64,000 nucleotides of DNA, taken from NCBI RefSeq assembly GCF_900187425.1, contig NZ_FYDJ01000013.1, forward strand, positions 1 to 64,000. The letters are read 5' to 3'. The position numbers were made by a program, and so were the translations under genes. The DNA comes from Pseudomonas sp. Irchel s3h14 (GTDB lineage Bacteria > Pseudomonadota > Gammaproteobacteria > Pseudomonadales > Pseudomonadaceae). Under the pieces are notes generated by a model. The model saw only the letters and a list, made by a program, of their open reading frames with translations, made no database searches and was not told the DNA's origin. Below are positions 51,976 to 61,668 of the stretch, piece by piece (within the stretch, counting starts at the first letter, position 1; the number at the start of each line of letters is the position of its first letter).

Positions 51976-53640
51976 TCAGGCCAGTTTCTTGTGCCGTACA
52001 CGGTGCGGCTGAGTCGCGGCTTCGCCGAGGCGTTTGCGGCGATCGGCTTCGTACTCGGTGTAGTTGCCTTCGAAGAACACTGCTTGCGAGTCGTCTTCGT
52101 ACGCCAGGATGTGAGTCGCGACGCGGTCAAGGAACCACCGATCGTGAGAGATCACAATGGCGGCGCCCGGGAAGTCCAGCAGGGCTTCTTCCAGGGAACG
52201 CAGGGTTTCAACGTCGAGGTCGTTGGACGGTTCGTCGAGCAGCAGGACGTTGCCGCCCTCCTTCAGGGTCAGCGCCAGGTGCAAGCGACCTCGCTCACCA
52301 CCGGACAGGTCCTTGACGAACTTCTGCTGATCGCCGCCCTTGAAGTTGAAGCGACCGACGTAGGTGCGCGACGGGATCTCGTAGTTGCCGATGCGGATCT
52401 GATCCGAACCGTCGGAGATTTGCTGGAACACAGTCTTGCTGCCGTCCAGGTCTTCGCGGCTTTGATCGACGCACGCCAGTTGCACGGTTTCGCCGACTTC
52501 GATGCTGCCCGAATCCGGTGTTTCCTTGCCCATCAACATACGGAACAGGGTCGATTTACCGGCACCGTTACCGCCGATCACGCCAACGATGGCGCCTTTA
52601 GGCATGGAGAACGACAGGTTGTCGATCAGCACGCGATCGCCATAACCCTTGGAAACGTTCTTGAATTCGATGACCTTGTCGCCCAAACGTGGACCGGCCG
52701 GGATGTAGATCTCGTTGGTTTCGCTGCGCTTCTGGAATTCCTGCGATTGCATTTCTTCGAAGCGTTGCAGACGAGCCTTGGATTTGGACTGGCGGGCCTT
52801 GGCGCCTTGGCGCACCCACTCCAGTTCTTCCTTCATGGCTTTTTCGTGGGCCGACTGCTGCTTGGATTCGGCAGCCAGACGATTGGACTTGGCTTCAAGC
52901 CAACCCGAATAGTTGCCCTCGTAAGGGATACCGGCGCCGCGGTCGAGTTCGAGGATCCAGCCAGCGACGTTGTCCAGGAAGTACCGGTCGTGCGTGATCG
53001 CAACCACGGTGCCCGGGAAGTCGTGCAGGAAGTGCTCCAGCCAGGCGACGGAATCGGCGTCCAGGTGGTTGGTCGGTTCGTCGAGCAGCAGCATGTCGGG
53101 GGCGGACAGCAGCAGGCGGCACAGGGCCACACGACGCTTCTCACCACCGGACAGGAATTCGACCTTGGCATCCCAGGCCGGCAGACGTAGCGCATCGGCG
53201 GCGACTTCCAGTTGGCGATCCAGGTTGTGACCGTCGCTGGCTTGCAGGATGGCTTCGAGCTTGGCCTGTTCGGCGGCCAGTTTGTCGAAGTCGGCATCTT
53301 CATCAGCGTAAGCCGCATAGACCTCGTCCAGGCGCGCCTGGGCGTTCTTGATCACGCTGACCGCTTCCTCGACCACTTCACGCACGGTCTTGGTCGGGTC
53401 CAGGATCGGTTCTTGCGGCAGGTAGCCGATGTTCAGCTCCGGCATCGGACGGGCTTCACCCTCGAACTCGGTGTCGACGCCCGCCATGATTTTCAACAGC
53501 GTGGATTTACCCGAACCGTTGAGGCCGAGTACGCCAATCTTGGCGCCCGGGAAGAACGACAGCGAAATGTTTTTCAGGATTTCCCGCTTCGGCGGAACAA
53601 CTTTACCCAGCCGATGCATGGTGAATACGTATTGAGCCAT
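51976..53640 (-). CDS. ettA: Energy-dependent translational throttle protein EttA (ABC-F)
   Basis: A 554-residue ABC-F ATPase with two nucleotide-binding domains and no membrane segment. It binds the ribosomal E site and gates the first peptide bond according to the ATP/ADP ratio. Walker A GLNGSGKST (about 39-47) and GGNGAGKST (about 356-364), signature LSGGEKRR and LSGGERGR, and the charged P-site tether between domains (about 245-300) are visible. Length equals E. coli EttA (555). Monocistronic. Confidence 0.95.
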   Translation of the reverse strand: MAQYVFTMHRLGKVVPPKREILKNISLSFFPGAKIGVLGLNGSGKSTLLKIMAGVDTEFEGEARPMPELNIGYLPQEPILDPTKTVREVVEEAVSVIKNAQARLDEVYAAYADEDADFDKLAAEQAKLEAILQASDGHNLDRQLEVAADALRLPAWDAKVEFLSGGEKRRVALCRLLLSAPDMLLLDEPTNHLDADSVAWLEHFLHDFPGTVVAITHDRYFLDNVAGWILELDRGAGIPYEGNYSGWLEAKSNRLAAESKQQSAHEKAMKEELEWVRQGAKARQSKSKARLQRFEEMQSQEFQKRSETNEIYIPAGPRLGDKVIEFKNVSKGYGDRVLIDNLSFSMPKGAIVGVIGGNGAGKSTLFRMLMGKETPDSGSIEVGETVQLACVDQSREDLDGSKTVFQQISDGSDQIRIGNYEIPSRTYVGRFNFKGGDQQKFVKDLSGGERGRLHLALTLKEGGNVLLLDEPSNDLDVETLRSLEEALLDFPGAAIVISHDRWFLDRVATHILAYEDDSQAVFFEGNYTEYEADRRKRLGEAATQPHRVRHKKLA

Positions 53641-53925
53641 GGAGAACCTAGGGTCAGTGAACGATGAATGATTGGGGCGCGGGCGATGCCCGGCCAGGCC
53701 GTGCGCGTCGTCCGATTGATGGTCATCAATGCGTGAGCGCTGAAAAAGCCTGATTCTAGGAGCTGGAACGCTCCCGCGTAACCGGCAAAGCTACCTGATT
53801 GACGGAAGGCAGTCCAGCCGAGCGGGACTGGCACTTTGCCACAACTCAGGGCATGCTAGCCGCCCTCCGGGCGTCCGGCTTATAGTGCACGTCGCGCCAG
53901 TCCAGCCAAACCGCAGGATTACAGT

Positions 53926-56900
53926 TTGTCTAATGTCACTCCCTCATCTTCCGTGAGCGCACTCAATCCTGCGACCGGCTCACCCCTGCGTGGGTCCTTG
54001 AGGGGCGCACTGGCAGCGCTCGTCCTGTTGTTGCTCGCGCTGCTGTTCTGGCAGTTGCTGGATCAGCTTCGTGATGCCCAACAACACCAGCGTCAGTACA
54101 CCATCGACTACACCGCCGATCTGGCCTCGCAAGTCAGCCTGAACATGGCGCTGAACGCCCAGATCGCCCTCAACCTGCTACCGATCGTCGAACAACCGCA
54201 AAGCGCCGACGAACAGCAGGCGCTGTTTCGCAAACTGCAAAAATCCTTGCCCGACCTGCGCAGCCTCGCGTTGCTCAGCCCTTCCGGGAAAGTCCTCACC
54301 GACAGCGCCGACAACAGCGACGATGCCGACTACCTGAGCGAACTGGTCCGGCGCAGTCACGCCCAGGCGCATTATTTCAGCAACGCCAATGACGGCTCGG
54401 TGGTGCATCTGCTGCTGCATCAAGCCAGCGGCAGCACCCGCGGCTACTGGGTTCTGCGCCTGACGCCGACATTTTTCTCATCGCTGACCAAACAAAACGA
54501 ACCCGGTATTCGCCCGCTGTGGGTGGTGGAAAACCGCGTCAATCACCAGATCATCAGCCGCGACGATGGGCAGCCCTCGGCCACTCCGACGGCGTTGACA
54601 GCGGATGAGCTGGCCAACAGCGTGCTGACCGTGCCCCTGAGCAGTAGCGACTGGCAACTGCGCGGGTTGTTCGACCGGCAACGGATGATCGAACAACTGC
54701 TGCCGGCGTTCATCGGCAAATGCCTTCTGGGCCTGGCCTTCTCGCTGCTGCCGTTCATCGCCCTGCTGAACATGCGCCGCCGCCAACGCCAGGTGCACGA
54801 AGGCCGTCGACGCTACCAGGATATTTTCGAAGGCACCGGCGTCGCCTTGTGTGTACTCGACGTGTCCGGGCTCAAAAGCTTCTTCGACAAGGCTCAGCTG
54901 CACAGCAGCGAACAACTGAAGGCCTGGCTCGAGACACCGGAACAACGCCAGCACCTGCTGCAGGAACTGCGCATCACCGAGGTCAACCTGGTCGCCCTGC
55001 AACTGCTCAACGTCAACACGTGCGATCAAGCCTGGAAACTGCTGATCGACGGTAACCCGCAGGACGGCACCGCGATCGGCAATCAAGTGCTCGACGCGGT
55101 GCTCAACCAGCAGAAACAGCTTGAACTGGAAATCAAACTGCAAGACGCCAATGGCCGCGACCAGCACTTGTGGCTGGTCCTGCGTCTGCCGGAAGACCAG
55201 GACGACTATAAAGCGGTGATCCTGAGCATCACCGACATCACCAGCCGCAAGCTCGTCGAACTGTCGCTGCTGGAGCGCGAAGGATTCTGGTCCGACGTGG
55301 TGCGCACCGTGCCGGATCATCTGTACGTGCAAGACGTGATCAGCCAGCGAATGATTTTCAGCAACCATCACCTGGGCCAGACGCTCGGTTACAACCGTAC
55401 CGAACTGCACCAGATGGGCGAGTATTTCTGGGAAATTCTGCTGCACCCCGAAGATGCCGACTTCTACCACCGCTCGCGCCAAACCCAGCGGCAGGCCGGT
55501 TACCGACAATTGATGCAATGCCAATTGCGCTTCCGCCACCGGGACGGTAAATGGCGGCGCTTTGACATCCGCGAACAGGCGCTCGCGCGGGACAAGCACG
55601 ATCAAGTCACGCGGATCATCGGCGTGGCCAAGGACATCACCGATCAGATTGAAGCCAGTGAGTCCCTGCGCGACAGCGAGCAACGTTACCGGATGCTCGC
55701 CGAAAGCATCAGCGACGTGATTTTCTCGACCGACAGCAAGATGGCGCTCAACTACGTCAGCCCATCGGTGCAAGCCGTGCTGGGCTACGACGCCGACTGG
55801 ATTTTCCAGAACGGCTGGCAATCGACCATCGCCAACCCACAACAGCTGACCGGCATTTATAGCCTGATGGACCGGGTCAGCAAAGCGCTGAACAAACCCG
55901 ACCAACTGGCGCTGTTGCGCAGCCAGGTGCAGACCCAACTGTTTTTGTTCGACTGCCTGCGGGCCGACGGGCGCAAGATTCCCATCGAACTGCGACTGGT
56001 GCTGGTCTGGGACGAACACGGTGCATTCGAGGGTGTGCTGGGCGTCGGTCGCGACATCAGCCAGCAACGCCGGGCCGAAAAAGACCTGCGCATGGCCGCG
56101 ACCGTATTTGAGCACTCGACCTCGGCGATCCTGATCACCGACCCGGCCGGCTACATCGTCCAGGCCAACGAAGCTTTCAGCCGTGTCAGTGGTTATGCGG
56201 TGGAGCAGGTGCTCGACCAGTTGCCGAACATGCTGACCGTCGACGATCAGCAGGAAGCGCATCTGCGTTATGTGCTCAAGCAACTGCATCAGCACAGCAC
56301 ATGGGAAGGCGAAGTCTGGCTCAAACGACGCAATGGCGAGCATTACCCGGCCTGGGTCGGGATCACGGCGGTGCTGGATGACGAAGGCGATCTGGCCAGC
56401 TACGTGTGCTTCTTCAGCGACATCAGCGAACGCAAGGCCAGTGAGCAGCGGATTCACCGCCTCGCCTATTACGACGCCCTGACTCACCTGCCCAACCGCA
56501 CACTGTTCCAGGATCGCCTGCACACGGCGCTGCAATCGGCCGAACGGCAGAAGTCCTGGGTGGTGCTGATGTTCCTCGACCTGGACCGCTTCAAACCGAT
56601 CAACGACTCCCTGGGCCACGCCGCTGGCGATCGCATGCTCAAGGAAATGGCCACGCGCCTGCTCGGCTGTGTCGATGATGACGACACCGTGGCGCGCATG
56701 GGCGGCGATGAATTCACCTTGCTGCTGCAACCGCGGGCCAACCGTGAAATTGCCTTGAACCGGGCGATTCATGTGGCCGAACAGATTCTCGCCAGCCTGG
56801 TGAAACCGTTCGTGCTTGAAGGCCGAGAGTTCTTCGTCACCGCCAGTATCGGCATCGCCCTGAGCCCTCAGGACGGTAACGAACTCAGCCAGCTGATGAA

Positions 56901-57774
56901 AAACGCCGACACCGCGATGTATCACGCCAAGGAGCGTGGCAAGAACAACTTCCAGTTCTATCAGGCCGACATGAACGCCAGCGCCCTGGAGCGTCTGGAA
57001 CTGGAAAGCGACTTGCGTCACGCCCTGGAGCAGAACGAATTCGTCCTCTACTACCAACCGCAGTTCAGCGGCGATGGCAAACGCCTGACCGGCGCTGAAG
57101 CCTTGCTGCGCTGGCGCCATCCGCGACGCGGTCTGGTACCGCCGGGAGACTTCATTCCGGTGCTCGAAGAGCTCGGCCTGGTGGTGGATGTCGGCGACTG
57201 GGTGATCAGCGAGGCCTGCCGTCAACTCAAGACCTGGCATCAGGCCAAGGTCCGGGTGCCGAAGGTGTCGGTGAACATTTCGGCCCGGCAATTCTCCGAC
57301 GGCCAACTCGGGACGCGGATCGCCACCATCCTCAAGGAAACCGGCCTGCCGCCGGCATGCCTGGAGCTGGAACTGACCGAAAGTATTCTGATGCGCGAAG
57401 TCAGCGAAGCGATGCAGATTCTCGCCGGGCTGAAAAATCTCGGCCTGAGCATCGCGGTCGACGACTTCGGCACCGGTTACTCATCGCTCAACTACCTCAA
57501 GCAATTCCCGATCGACGTGCTGAAAATCGACCGCACCTTCGTCGACGGCCTGCCGTCGGGTGAGCAGGATGCGCAGATCGCCCGCGCGATCATCGCCATG
57601 GCCCACAGCCTCAATCTGGCGGTTATCGCCGAGGGCGTGGAAACCCACGAGCAACTCGACTTCCTGCGTGAGCATGGTTGCGACGAGGTTCAGGGGTATC
57701 TGTTCGGCCGGCCGATGCCGGCGAACCGGTTTGAAGCGCAGTTCAGCAATGAAGCGCTGTTCATGTTTGACTGA
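53926..57774 (+). CDS. Multi-PAS GGDEF-EAL cyclic-di-GMP protein
   Basis: A 1282-residue membrane sensor. TM1 (about 26-48), a periplasmic domain (about 50-262), TM2 (about 263-285), a divergent PAS region (295-440), three PAS/PAC domains (about 450-570, 583-700, 724-840), GGDEF (845-1010) and EAL (1025-1275). The GGDEF motif is intact (RMGGDEF, near 924) and EAL is intact (EALLRW, ELTESI, DDFGTGYSSL, EGVET), so both synthase and phosphodiesterase chemistry are possible. The I-site reads DDDD, lacking the RxxD arginine, so product inhibition is unlikely. TTG at 53926 is the best start, with AGGATT upstream. The gap before it (53641-53925) shows nothing else. Confidence 0.85.
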   Translation: MSNVTPSSSVSALNPATGSPLRGSLRGALAALVLLLLALLFWQLLDQLRDAQQHQRQYTIDYTADLASQVSLNMALNAQIALNLLPIVEQPQSADEQQALFRKLQKSLPDLRSLALLSPSGKVLTDSADNSDDADYLSELVRRSHAQAHYFSNANDGSVVHLLLHQASGSTRGYWVLRLTPTFFSSLTKQNEPGIRPLWVVENRVNHQIISRDDGQPSATPTALTADELANSVLTVPLSSSDWQLRGLFDRQRMIEQLLPAFIGKCLLGLAFSLLPFIALLNMRRRQRQVHEGRRRYQDIFEGTGVALCVLDVSGLKSFFDKAQLHSSEQLKAWLETPEQRQHLLQELRITEVNLVALQLLNVNTCDQAWKLLIDGNPQDGTAIGNQVLDAVLNQQKQLELEIKLQDANGRDQHLWLVLRLPEDQDDYKAVILSITDITSRKLVELSLLEREGFWSDVVRTVPDHLYVQDVISQRMIFSNHHLGQTLGYNRTELHQMGEYFWEILLHPEDADFYHRSRQTQRQAGYRQLMQCQLRFRHRDGKWRRFDIREQALARDKHDQVTRIIGVAKDITDQIEASESLRDSEQRYRMLAESISDVIFSTDSKMALNYVSPSVQAVLGYDADWIFQNGWQSTIANPQQLTGIYSLMDRVSKALNKPDQLALLRSQVQTQLFLFDCLRADGRKIPIELRLVLVWDEHGAFEGVLGVGRDISQQRRAEKDLRMAATVFEHSTSAILITDPAGYIVQANEAFSRVSGYAVEQVLDQLPNMLTVDDQQEAHLRYVLKQLHQHSTWEGEVWLKRRNGEHYPAWVGITAVLDDEGDLASYVCFFSDISERKASEQRIHRLAYYDALTHLPNRTLFQDRLHTALQSAERQKSWVVLMFLDLDRFKPINDSLGHAAGDRMLKEMATRLLGCVDDDDTVARMGGDEFTLLLQPRANREIALNRAIHVAEQILASLVKPFVLEGREFFVTASIGIALSPQDGNELSQLMKNADTAMYHAKERGKNNFQFYQADMNASALERLELESDLRHALEQNEFVLYYQPQFSGDGKRLTGAEALLRWRHPRRGLVPPGDFIPVLEELGLVVDVGDWVISEACRQLKTWHQAKVRVPKVSVNISARQFSDGQLGTRIATILKETGLPPACLELELTESILMREVSEAMQILAGLKNLGLSIAVDDFGTGYSSLNYLKQFPIDVLKIDRTFVDGLPSGEQDAQIARAIIAMAHSLNLAVIAEGVETHEQLDFLREHGCDEVQGYLFGRPMPANRFEAQFSNEALFMFD

Positions 57775-57778
57775 GGTT

Positions 57779-57889
57779 GATCGTTCCCACGCTCTGCGTG
57801 GGAATGCAGCCAGTGACGCTCCGCGTCACATGCCGAAGCGGACGCAGAGCGTCCAGTGAGGCATTCCCACGCAGAGCGTGGGAACGATC
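57779..57889. repeat. 111-bp palindromic intergenic repeat (GATCGTTCCCACGC type)
   Basis: Outer arms GATCGTTCCCACGCTCTGCG and its exact complement, plus an inner imperfect inverted repeat (TGACGCTCCGCGTCA). This is a second Pseudomonas repeat family, different from the TGTAGGAGC REPs, sited right after the GGDEF-EAL stop codon; it may also end the transcript. Confidence 0.88.
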
Positions 57890-58028
57890 ACCTATCACCC
57901 GCTGGCACGATCACCGCTGATCCCGTCATGAAGCCCACTTGTCTGCGACATGATGTCCTTTCATATGCCATCTAAAACCCATTGGGTTAGAATGCCCCCC
58001 TTTTCTGCCCCGATCCTTGAGGACCGCC

Positions 58029-59282
58029 ATGTTCAGCCGTGATTTGACTATTGCCAAGTACGACGCCGATCTCTTTGCCGCCATGGAGCAAGAAGCTCAG
58101 CGCCAGGAAGAACACATCGAGCTGATCGCTTCGGAAAACTACACCAGCCCTGCGGTCATGGAAGCTCAAGGCTCGGTACTGACCAACAAGTACGCCGAAG
58201 GCTACCCGGGCAAGCGCTACTACGGTGGTTGCGAGTTCGTCGACGTGGTCGAGCAACTGGCCATCGACCGTGCAAAAGAACTGTTCGGCGCCGATTACGC
58301 CAACGTTCAGCCGCACGCCGGTTCGCAAGCCAACAGCGCCGTTTACCTGGCTCTGCTGCAAGCGGGCGACACCATCCTGGGCATGAGCCTGGCGCACGGT
58401 GGTCACCTGACCCACGGTGCCAGCGTTTCTTCCTCCGGCAAGCTGTACAACGCCGTTCAGTACGGTATCGACGGCAACGGCCTGATCGACTACGACGAAG
58501 TCGAGCGTCTGGCGGTTGAACACAAGCCGAAAATGATCGTGGCCGGTTTCTCTGCCTACTCGCAGATCCTCGACTTCCCGCGCTTCCGTGAGATCGCTGA
58601 CAAAGTCGGCGCTTACCTGTTCGTCGACATGGCCCACGTGGCCGGTCTGGTCGCCGCTGGCGTCTACCCGAACCCGGTGCCTTTCGCTGACGTCGTGACC
58701 ACCACCACGCACAAGACCCTGCGCGGTCCACGTGGCGGCCTGATCCTGGCTCGCGCCAACGCCGACATCGAGAAGAAACTGAACTCCGCAGTATTCCCGG
58801 GTGCCCAGGGTGGCCCGCTGGAGCACGTGATCGCCGCTAAAGCGATCTGCTTCAAGGAAGCGCTGCAACCTGAGTTCAAGACCTACCAGCAACAAGTGGT
58901 GAAAAACGCCCAGGCCATGGCCGGCGTGTTCATCGAGCGCGGTTACGACGTGGTGTCGGGCGGTACTCAGAACCACCTGTTCCTGCTGTCGCTGATCAAG
59001 CAGGAAATCTCCGGTAAAGACGCAGACGCCGCTCTGGGCAAAGCGTTCATCACCGTGAACAAGAACTCTGTGCCAAACGATCCACGCTCCCCGTTCGTCA
59101 CCTCCGGCCTGCGCTTCGGTACTCCGGCTGTGACCACTCGTGGCTTCAAGGAAGCAGAGTGCAAAGAGCTGGCCGGCTGGATCTGCGACATCCTGGCGGA
59201 CCTTTCCAACGAAGCGGTGATCGACGCCGTTCGTGAGAAGGTCAAGGCCATCTGCAAGAAGCTGCCGGTATACGGCGCCTAA
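58029..59282 (+). CDS. glyA: Serine hydroxymethyltransferase GlyA
   Basis: A 417-residue PLP enzyme interconverting serine and glycine and charging tetrahydrofolate with one-carbon units. The PLP lysine is in VTTTTHKTLRGPRGG (about 221-235); the N-terminal ELIASENYTSPAV and KYAEGYPGKRYYGG blocks are typical. ATG 58029 (MFSRDLTIAKYD) follows TTGAGGACC; an in-frame start four codons upstream lacks support. Length equals E. coli GlyA (417). A -10-like TAGAAT lies at 57988-57993. Confidence 0.96.
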   Translation: MFSRDLTIAKYDADLFAAMEQEAQRQEEHIELIASENYTSPAVMEAQGSVLTNKYAEGYPGKRYYGGCEFVDVVEQLAIDRAKELFGADYANVQPHAGSQANSAVYLALLQAGDTILGMSLAHGGHLTHGASVSSSGKLYNAVQYGIDGNGLIDYDEVERLAVEHKPKMIVAGFSAYSQILDFPRFREIADKVGAYLFVDMAHVAGLVAAGVYPNPVPFADVVTTTTHKTLRGPRGGLILARANADIEKKLNSAVFPGAQGGPLEHVIAAKAICFKEALQPEFKTYQQQVVKNAQAMAGVFIERGYDVVSGGTQNHLFLLSLIKQEISGKDADAALGKAFITVNKNSVPNDPRSPFVTSGLRFGTPAVTTRGFKEAECKELAGWICDILADLSNEAVIDAVREKVKAICKKLPVYGA

Positions 59283-59306
59283 TCAGCCCGCTAAACCGCA
59301 GCAATG

Positions 59307-59337
59307 AAAAACCGGCCAGTGATGGCCGGTTTTTTTT
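59307..59337 (+). terminator. Intrinsic terminator of glyA
   Basis: AAAAACCGGCCA, loop, TGGCCGGTTTTTTTT, 25 bp after the stop. Confidence 0.9.
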
Positions 59338-59393
59338 CGTCCGCAATTTTTTCAAACCGCGAAAAGGCTCAAGGTCGGGGCATTGCGTCCAAC

Positions 59394-59489
59394 TGGTAAG
59401 ACCGGTCATGCCAATTTTTCAAAATATACTTGCGATCACCCAAAAACAGCGCCTAGACTGCGCCTGCACTGGACATACCGGTAAGACCA
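59394..59489 (+). promoter_or_regulatory. dctA promoter flanked by two FadR/GntR-like operators
   Basis: TGGTAAGACCG (59394-59404) and CGGTAAGACCA (59479-59489) share GGTAAGACC and fit the GGT-N3-ACC operator of FadR-subfamily regulators (FadR, PdhR, LldR). Between them lies a candidate promoter, TTGCGA (59430-59435), 18 bp, TAGACT (59454-59459). One operator is upstream, the other just downstream of the start point. Confidence 0.55.
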
Positions 59490-59557
59490 CAATAATTAAG
59501 TCCTGAATCTGATGCGCGAAGCGCACGGCAGCCAGGACACCGACCAGGATTCCTCCC

Positions 59558-60871
59558 ATGCTCAGATGGTGCTCGCGTTCAATCTTCCTCCAAGTGGTTC
59601 TCGGACTGGTGCTCGGCATCGTCTGCGGGCTGACCCTTCCTGAATACTCCGCCCAGCTCAAACCGCTCGGCGATGGCTTCATCAAACTGATCAAGATGCT
59701 TATCGGTCTGATCGTGTTCTGCGTAGTGGTCAGCGGCATCAGCGGTGCCGGCGACCTGAAGAAGGTCGGACGCATCGGCCTGAAATCGGTGATCTACTTC
59801 GAAATCCTGACCACCATCGCCCTGGTGATTGGTCTGGTGTTCGCTTTCACCACCGGCATCGGCAGCGGCGCGAACATTCATCTGGATCAGCTTTCCGCTG
59901 CCGACATGGGCGACATCGCCCAGCGCGGTCAGCACATGCAAACCACCTCCCAGTTCCTGATGAACCTGATCCCGACCTCGGTAATCGGCGCCTTCGCGGA
60001 GAACAACATTCTGCAAGTCCTGCTGTTTTCGGTGCTGTTCGGCAGTGCGCTGAACCTGGTGGGCGAAGCAGCATCGGGTATTTCCCGGCTGATCAATGAG
60101 CTGAGCCACGTGATCTTCCGCATCATGGGCATGATCGTGCGTTTGGCGCCGATCGGCGTGTTCGGCGCCATCGCTTTCACCACCAGCAAATATGGCCTGG
60201 ATTCGCTGCAGCACCTGGGCAGCCTGGTTGGCCTGTTTTACCTGACCTGCGTGGCGTTTGTGACATTGATTCTCGGCCTGGTGATGCGCCTTTCGGGCCT
60301 GAAGATGTGGCCATTGCTCAAGTACCTGCGCGAAGAACTGCTGATCGTCATGGGCACCGCCTCCTCCGACGCCGTGCTGCCACAAATCATGCGCAAGCTT
60401 GAGCATCTGGGCATCGGCAGTTCGACGGTCGGGCTGGTCATTCCTACCGGTTACTCGTTCAACCTGGACGGTTTCTCGATCTACTTGACCCTGGCCATTG
60501 TGTTCATCGCCAATGCCACCGGCACGCCGCTGGCCATGACCGACCTGCTGACGATTCTGCTGGTGTCGTTGATCACTTCCAAAGGTGCCCACGGGATTCC
60601 TGGCTCGGCGCTGGTGATTCTCGCGGCGACACTGACGGCGATCCCGGCGATTCCGGTGGTCGGCCTGGTGCTGGTGTTGGCAGTGGACTGGTTCATGGGC
60701 ATCGGCCGGGCGCTGACCAACCTGATCGGCAACTGCGTCGCCACCGTGGCCATCGCGCGCTGGGAAAAGGACATCGATATTCAACGGGCGAACAAAGTAC
60801 TTTCTGGCCAGGTGGGTTATACCTTCCAGCCGAGAAAGCCTGTCGGCCCTGCGCATCAGCAGGAGTTCTGA
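59558..60871 (+). CDS. dctA: Dicarboxylate/cation symporter, DctA type
   Basis: A 437-residue transporter of the DAACS (SLC1-like) family with eight helices and two re-entrant hairpins. Family motifs include the serine-rich MGTASSDAVLPQIM (HP1), PTGYSFNLDGFSIY (TM7), HGIPGSALVIL (HP2) and ALTNLIGNCVATVAIARWE (TM8). DctA imports succinate, fumarate and malate with protons. The neighbouring GntR genes, rather than a DctBD pair, suggest the true substrate may be another carboxylate. ATG 59558 (MLRWCSRSIFLQVV) is the likely start. Confidence 0.85.
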   Translation: MLRWCSRSIFLQVVLGLVLGIVCGLTLPEYSAQLKPLGDGFIKLIKMLIGLIVFCVVVSGISGAGDLKKVGRIGLKSVIYFEILTTIALVIGLVFAFTTGIGSGANIHLDQLSAADMGDIAQRGQHMQTTSQFLMNLIPTSVIGAFAENNILQVLLFSVLFGSALNLVGEAASGISRLINELSHVIFRIMGMIVRLAPIGVFGAIAFTTSKYGLDSLQHLGSLVGLFYLTCVAFVTLILGLVMRLSGLKMWPLLKYLREELLIVMGTASSDAVLPQIMRKLEHLGIGSSTVGLVIPTGYSFNLDGFSIYLTLAIVFIANATGTPLAMTDLLTILLVSLITSKGAHGIPGSALVILAATLTAIPAIPVVGLVLVLAVDWFMGIGRALTNLIGNCVATVAIARWEKDIDIQRANKVLSGQVGYTFQPRKPVGPAHQQEF

Positions 60872-60926
60872 ATAATCGCCGTGTCTGCCCACGGGCAGGC
60901 ACGGTCATCAATCGTTTTGGATGCTC

Positions 60927-61643
60927 ATGGAGCGAACAGTGATCACCTCGTCAACCGTCGTCAATTCAGTCGTAGAGAAACTCCGGGCCGCTTTGGCCCG
61001 TGGTCAGTGGCGCTCCGGCGAGATGCTGCCGGGGCAGCGTGAGCTGGCCGAACAACTGGGCATCAGCCGCCCGAGCCTGCGCGAAGCCGTCATCGTGCTG
61101 GAAACCCTCGGGCTGGTGCGCTCCATGCCGGGTAAAGGCGTGGTGGTGCTGGAGGCCAATCTCAGCGACAGCCAAAGCCACGACAGCGCAGTCGCCGGTG
61201 CGAGCCTGGAAGACGTGCTGCAACTGCGCTACACCCTCGAGCCGTTCATTGTCGGCCTGGTGGCGCAGTCGATCAGCAGCAAGGAAGTCGGGCAACTGCG
61301 CCTGACCCTGATGGACATGCGCGAAGCGCTGGAAGCCAACGACAGCGAAGCCGGGGTGAACGCCTACATCGCGTTCCACGAAGAGCTGTTCACGCTGACC
61401 TCGAACCCGATTTTCCAGAGTGTGGTGCAACAGACCAGCAACGCCCTCAAGCAAAGCGCCGACGTGCTGCGCAACTCCCCGGAGCATTTGGCTGAGCGCC
61501 TTGAGGAGAACGAAGCCGTGGTGCGCGCTATTCGCAGCAAAAACAGCGCCCAGGCCAGCGCCGAAATGCGTCGGCACATCCTTCGGGAAGGCCAGCGGAT
61601 GGGCATCGAATTGAATATACCGGACGACAACCTCGTCAGTTGA
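60927..61643 (+). CDS. FadR-subfamily GntR transcriptional regulator
   Basis: A 238-residue DNA-binding protein. The winged HTH (about 8-78) carries the FadR-type LPGQRELAEQLGISRPSLREAV-like recognition segment. A C-terminal all-helical FCD domain (about 95-225) includes the metal/ligand histidines (FHEELF, RRHILREG). It lies 55 bp after dctA in the same direction and is the likely reader of the GGTAAGACC operators upstream of dctA. The ligand is probably a small carboxylate, as for LldR or PdhR. ATG 60927 is chosen over one two codons upstream. Confidence 0.85.
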   Translation: MERTVITSSTVVNSVVEKLRAALARGQWRSGEMLPGQRELAEQLGISRPSLREAVIVLETLGLVRSMPGKGVVVLEANLSDSQSHDSAVAGASLEDVLQLRYTLEPFIVGLVAQSISSKEVGQLRLTLMDMREALEANDSEAGVNAYIAFHEELFTLTSNPIFQSVVQQTSNALKQSADVLRNSPEHLAERLEENEAVVRAIRSKNSAQASAEMRRHILREGQRMGIELNIPDDNLVS

Positions 61644-61668
61644 GTCCGCTTCGAACTGGAGACAGGCC

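Noticed and set aside
54478..57306. 942-codon open frame opposite the GGDEF-EAL gene
   Set aside because: Antisense shadow of a long GC-rich gene; the protein is low-complexity and unlike any family.
57901..58028. Possible glycine riboswitch before glyA
   Set aside because: The leader is too short and lacks the conserved glycine aptamer core; only a -10-like TAGAAT is seen.
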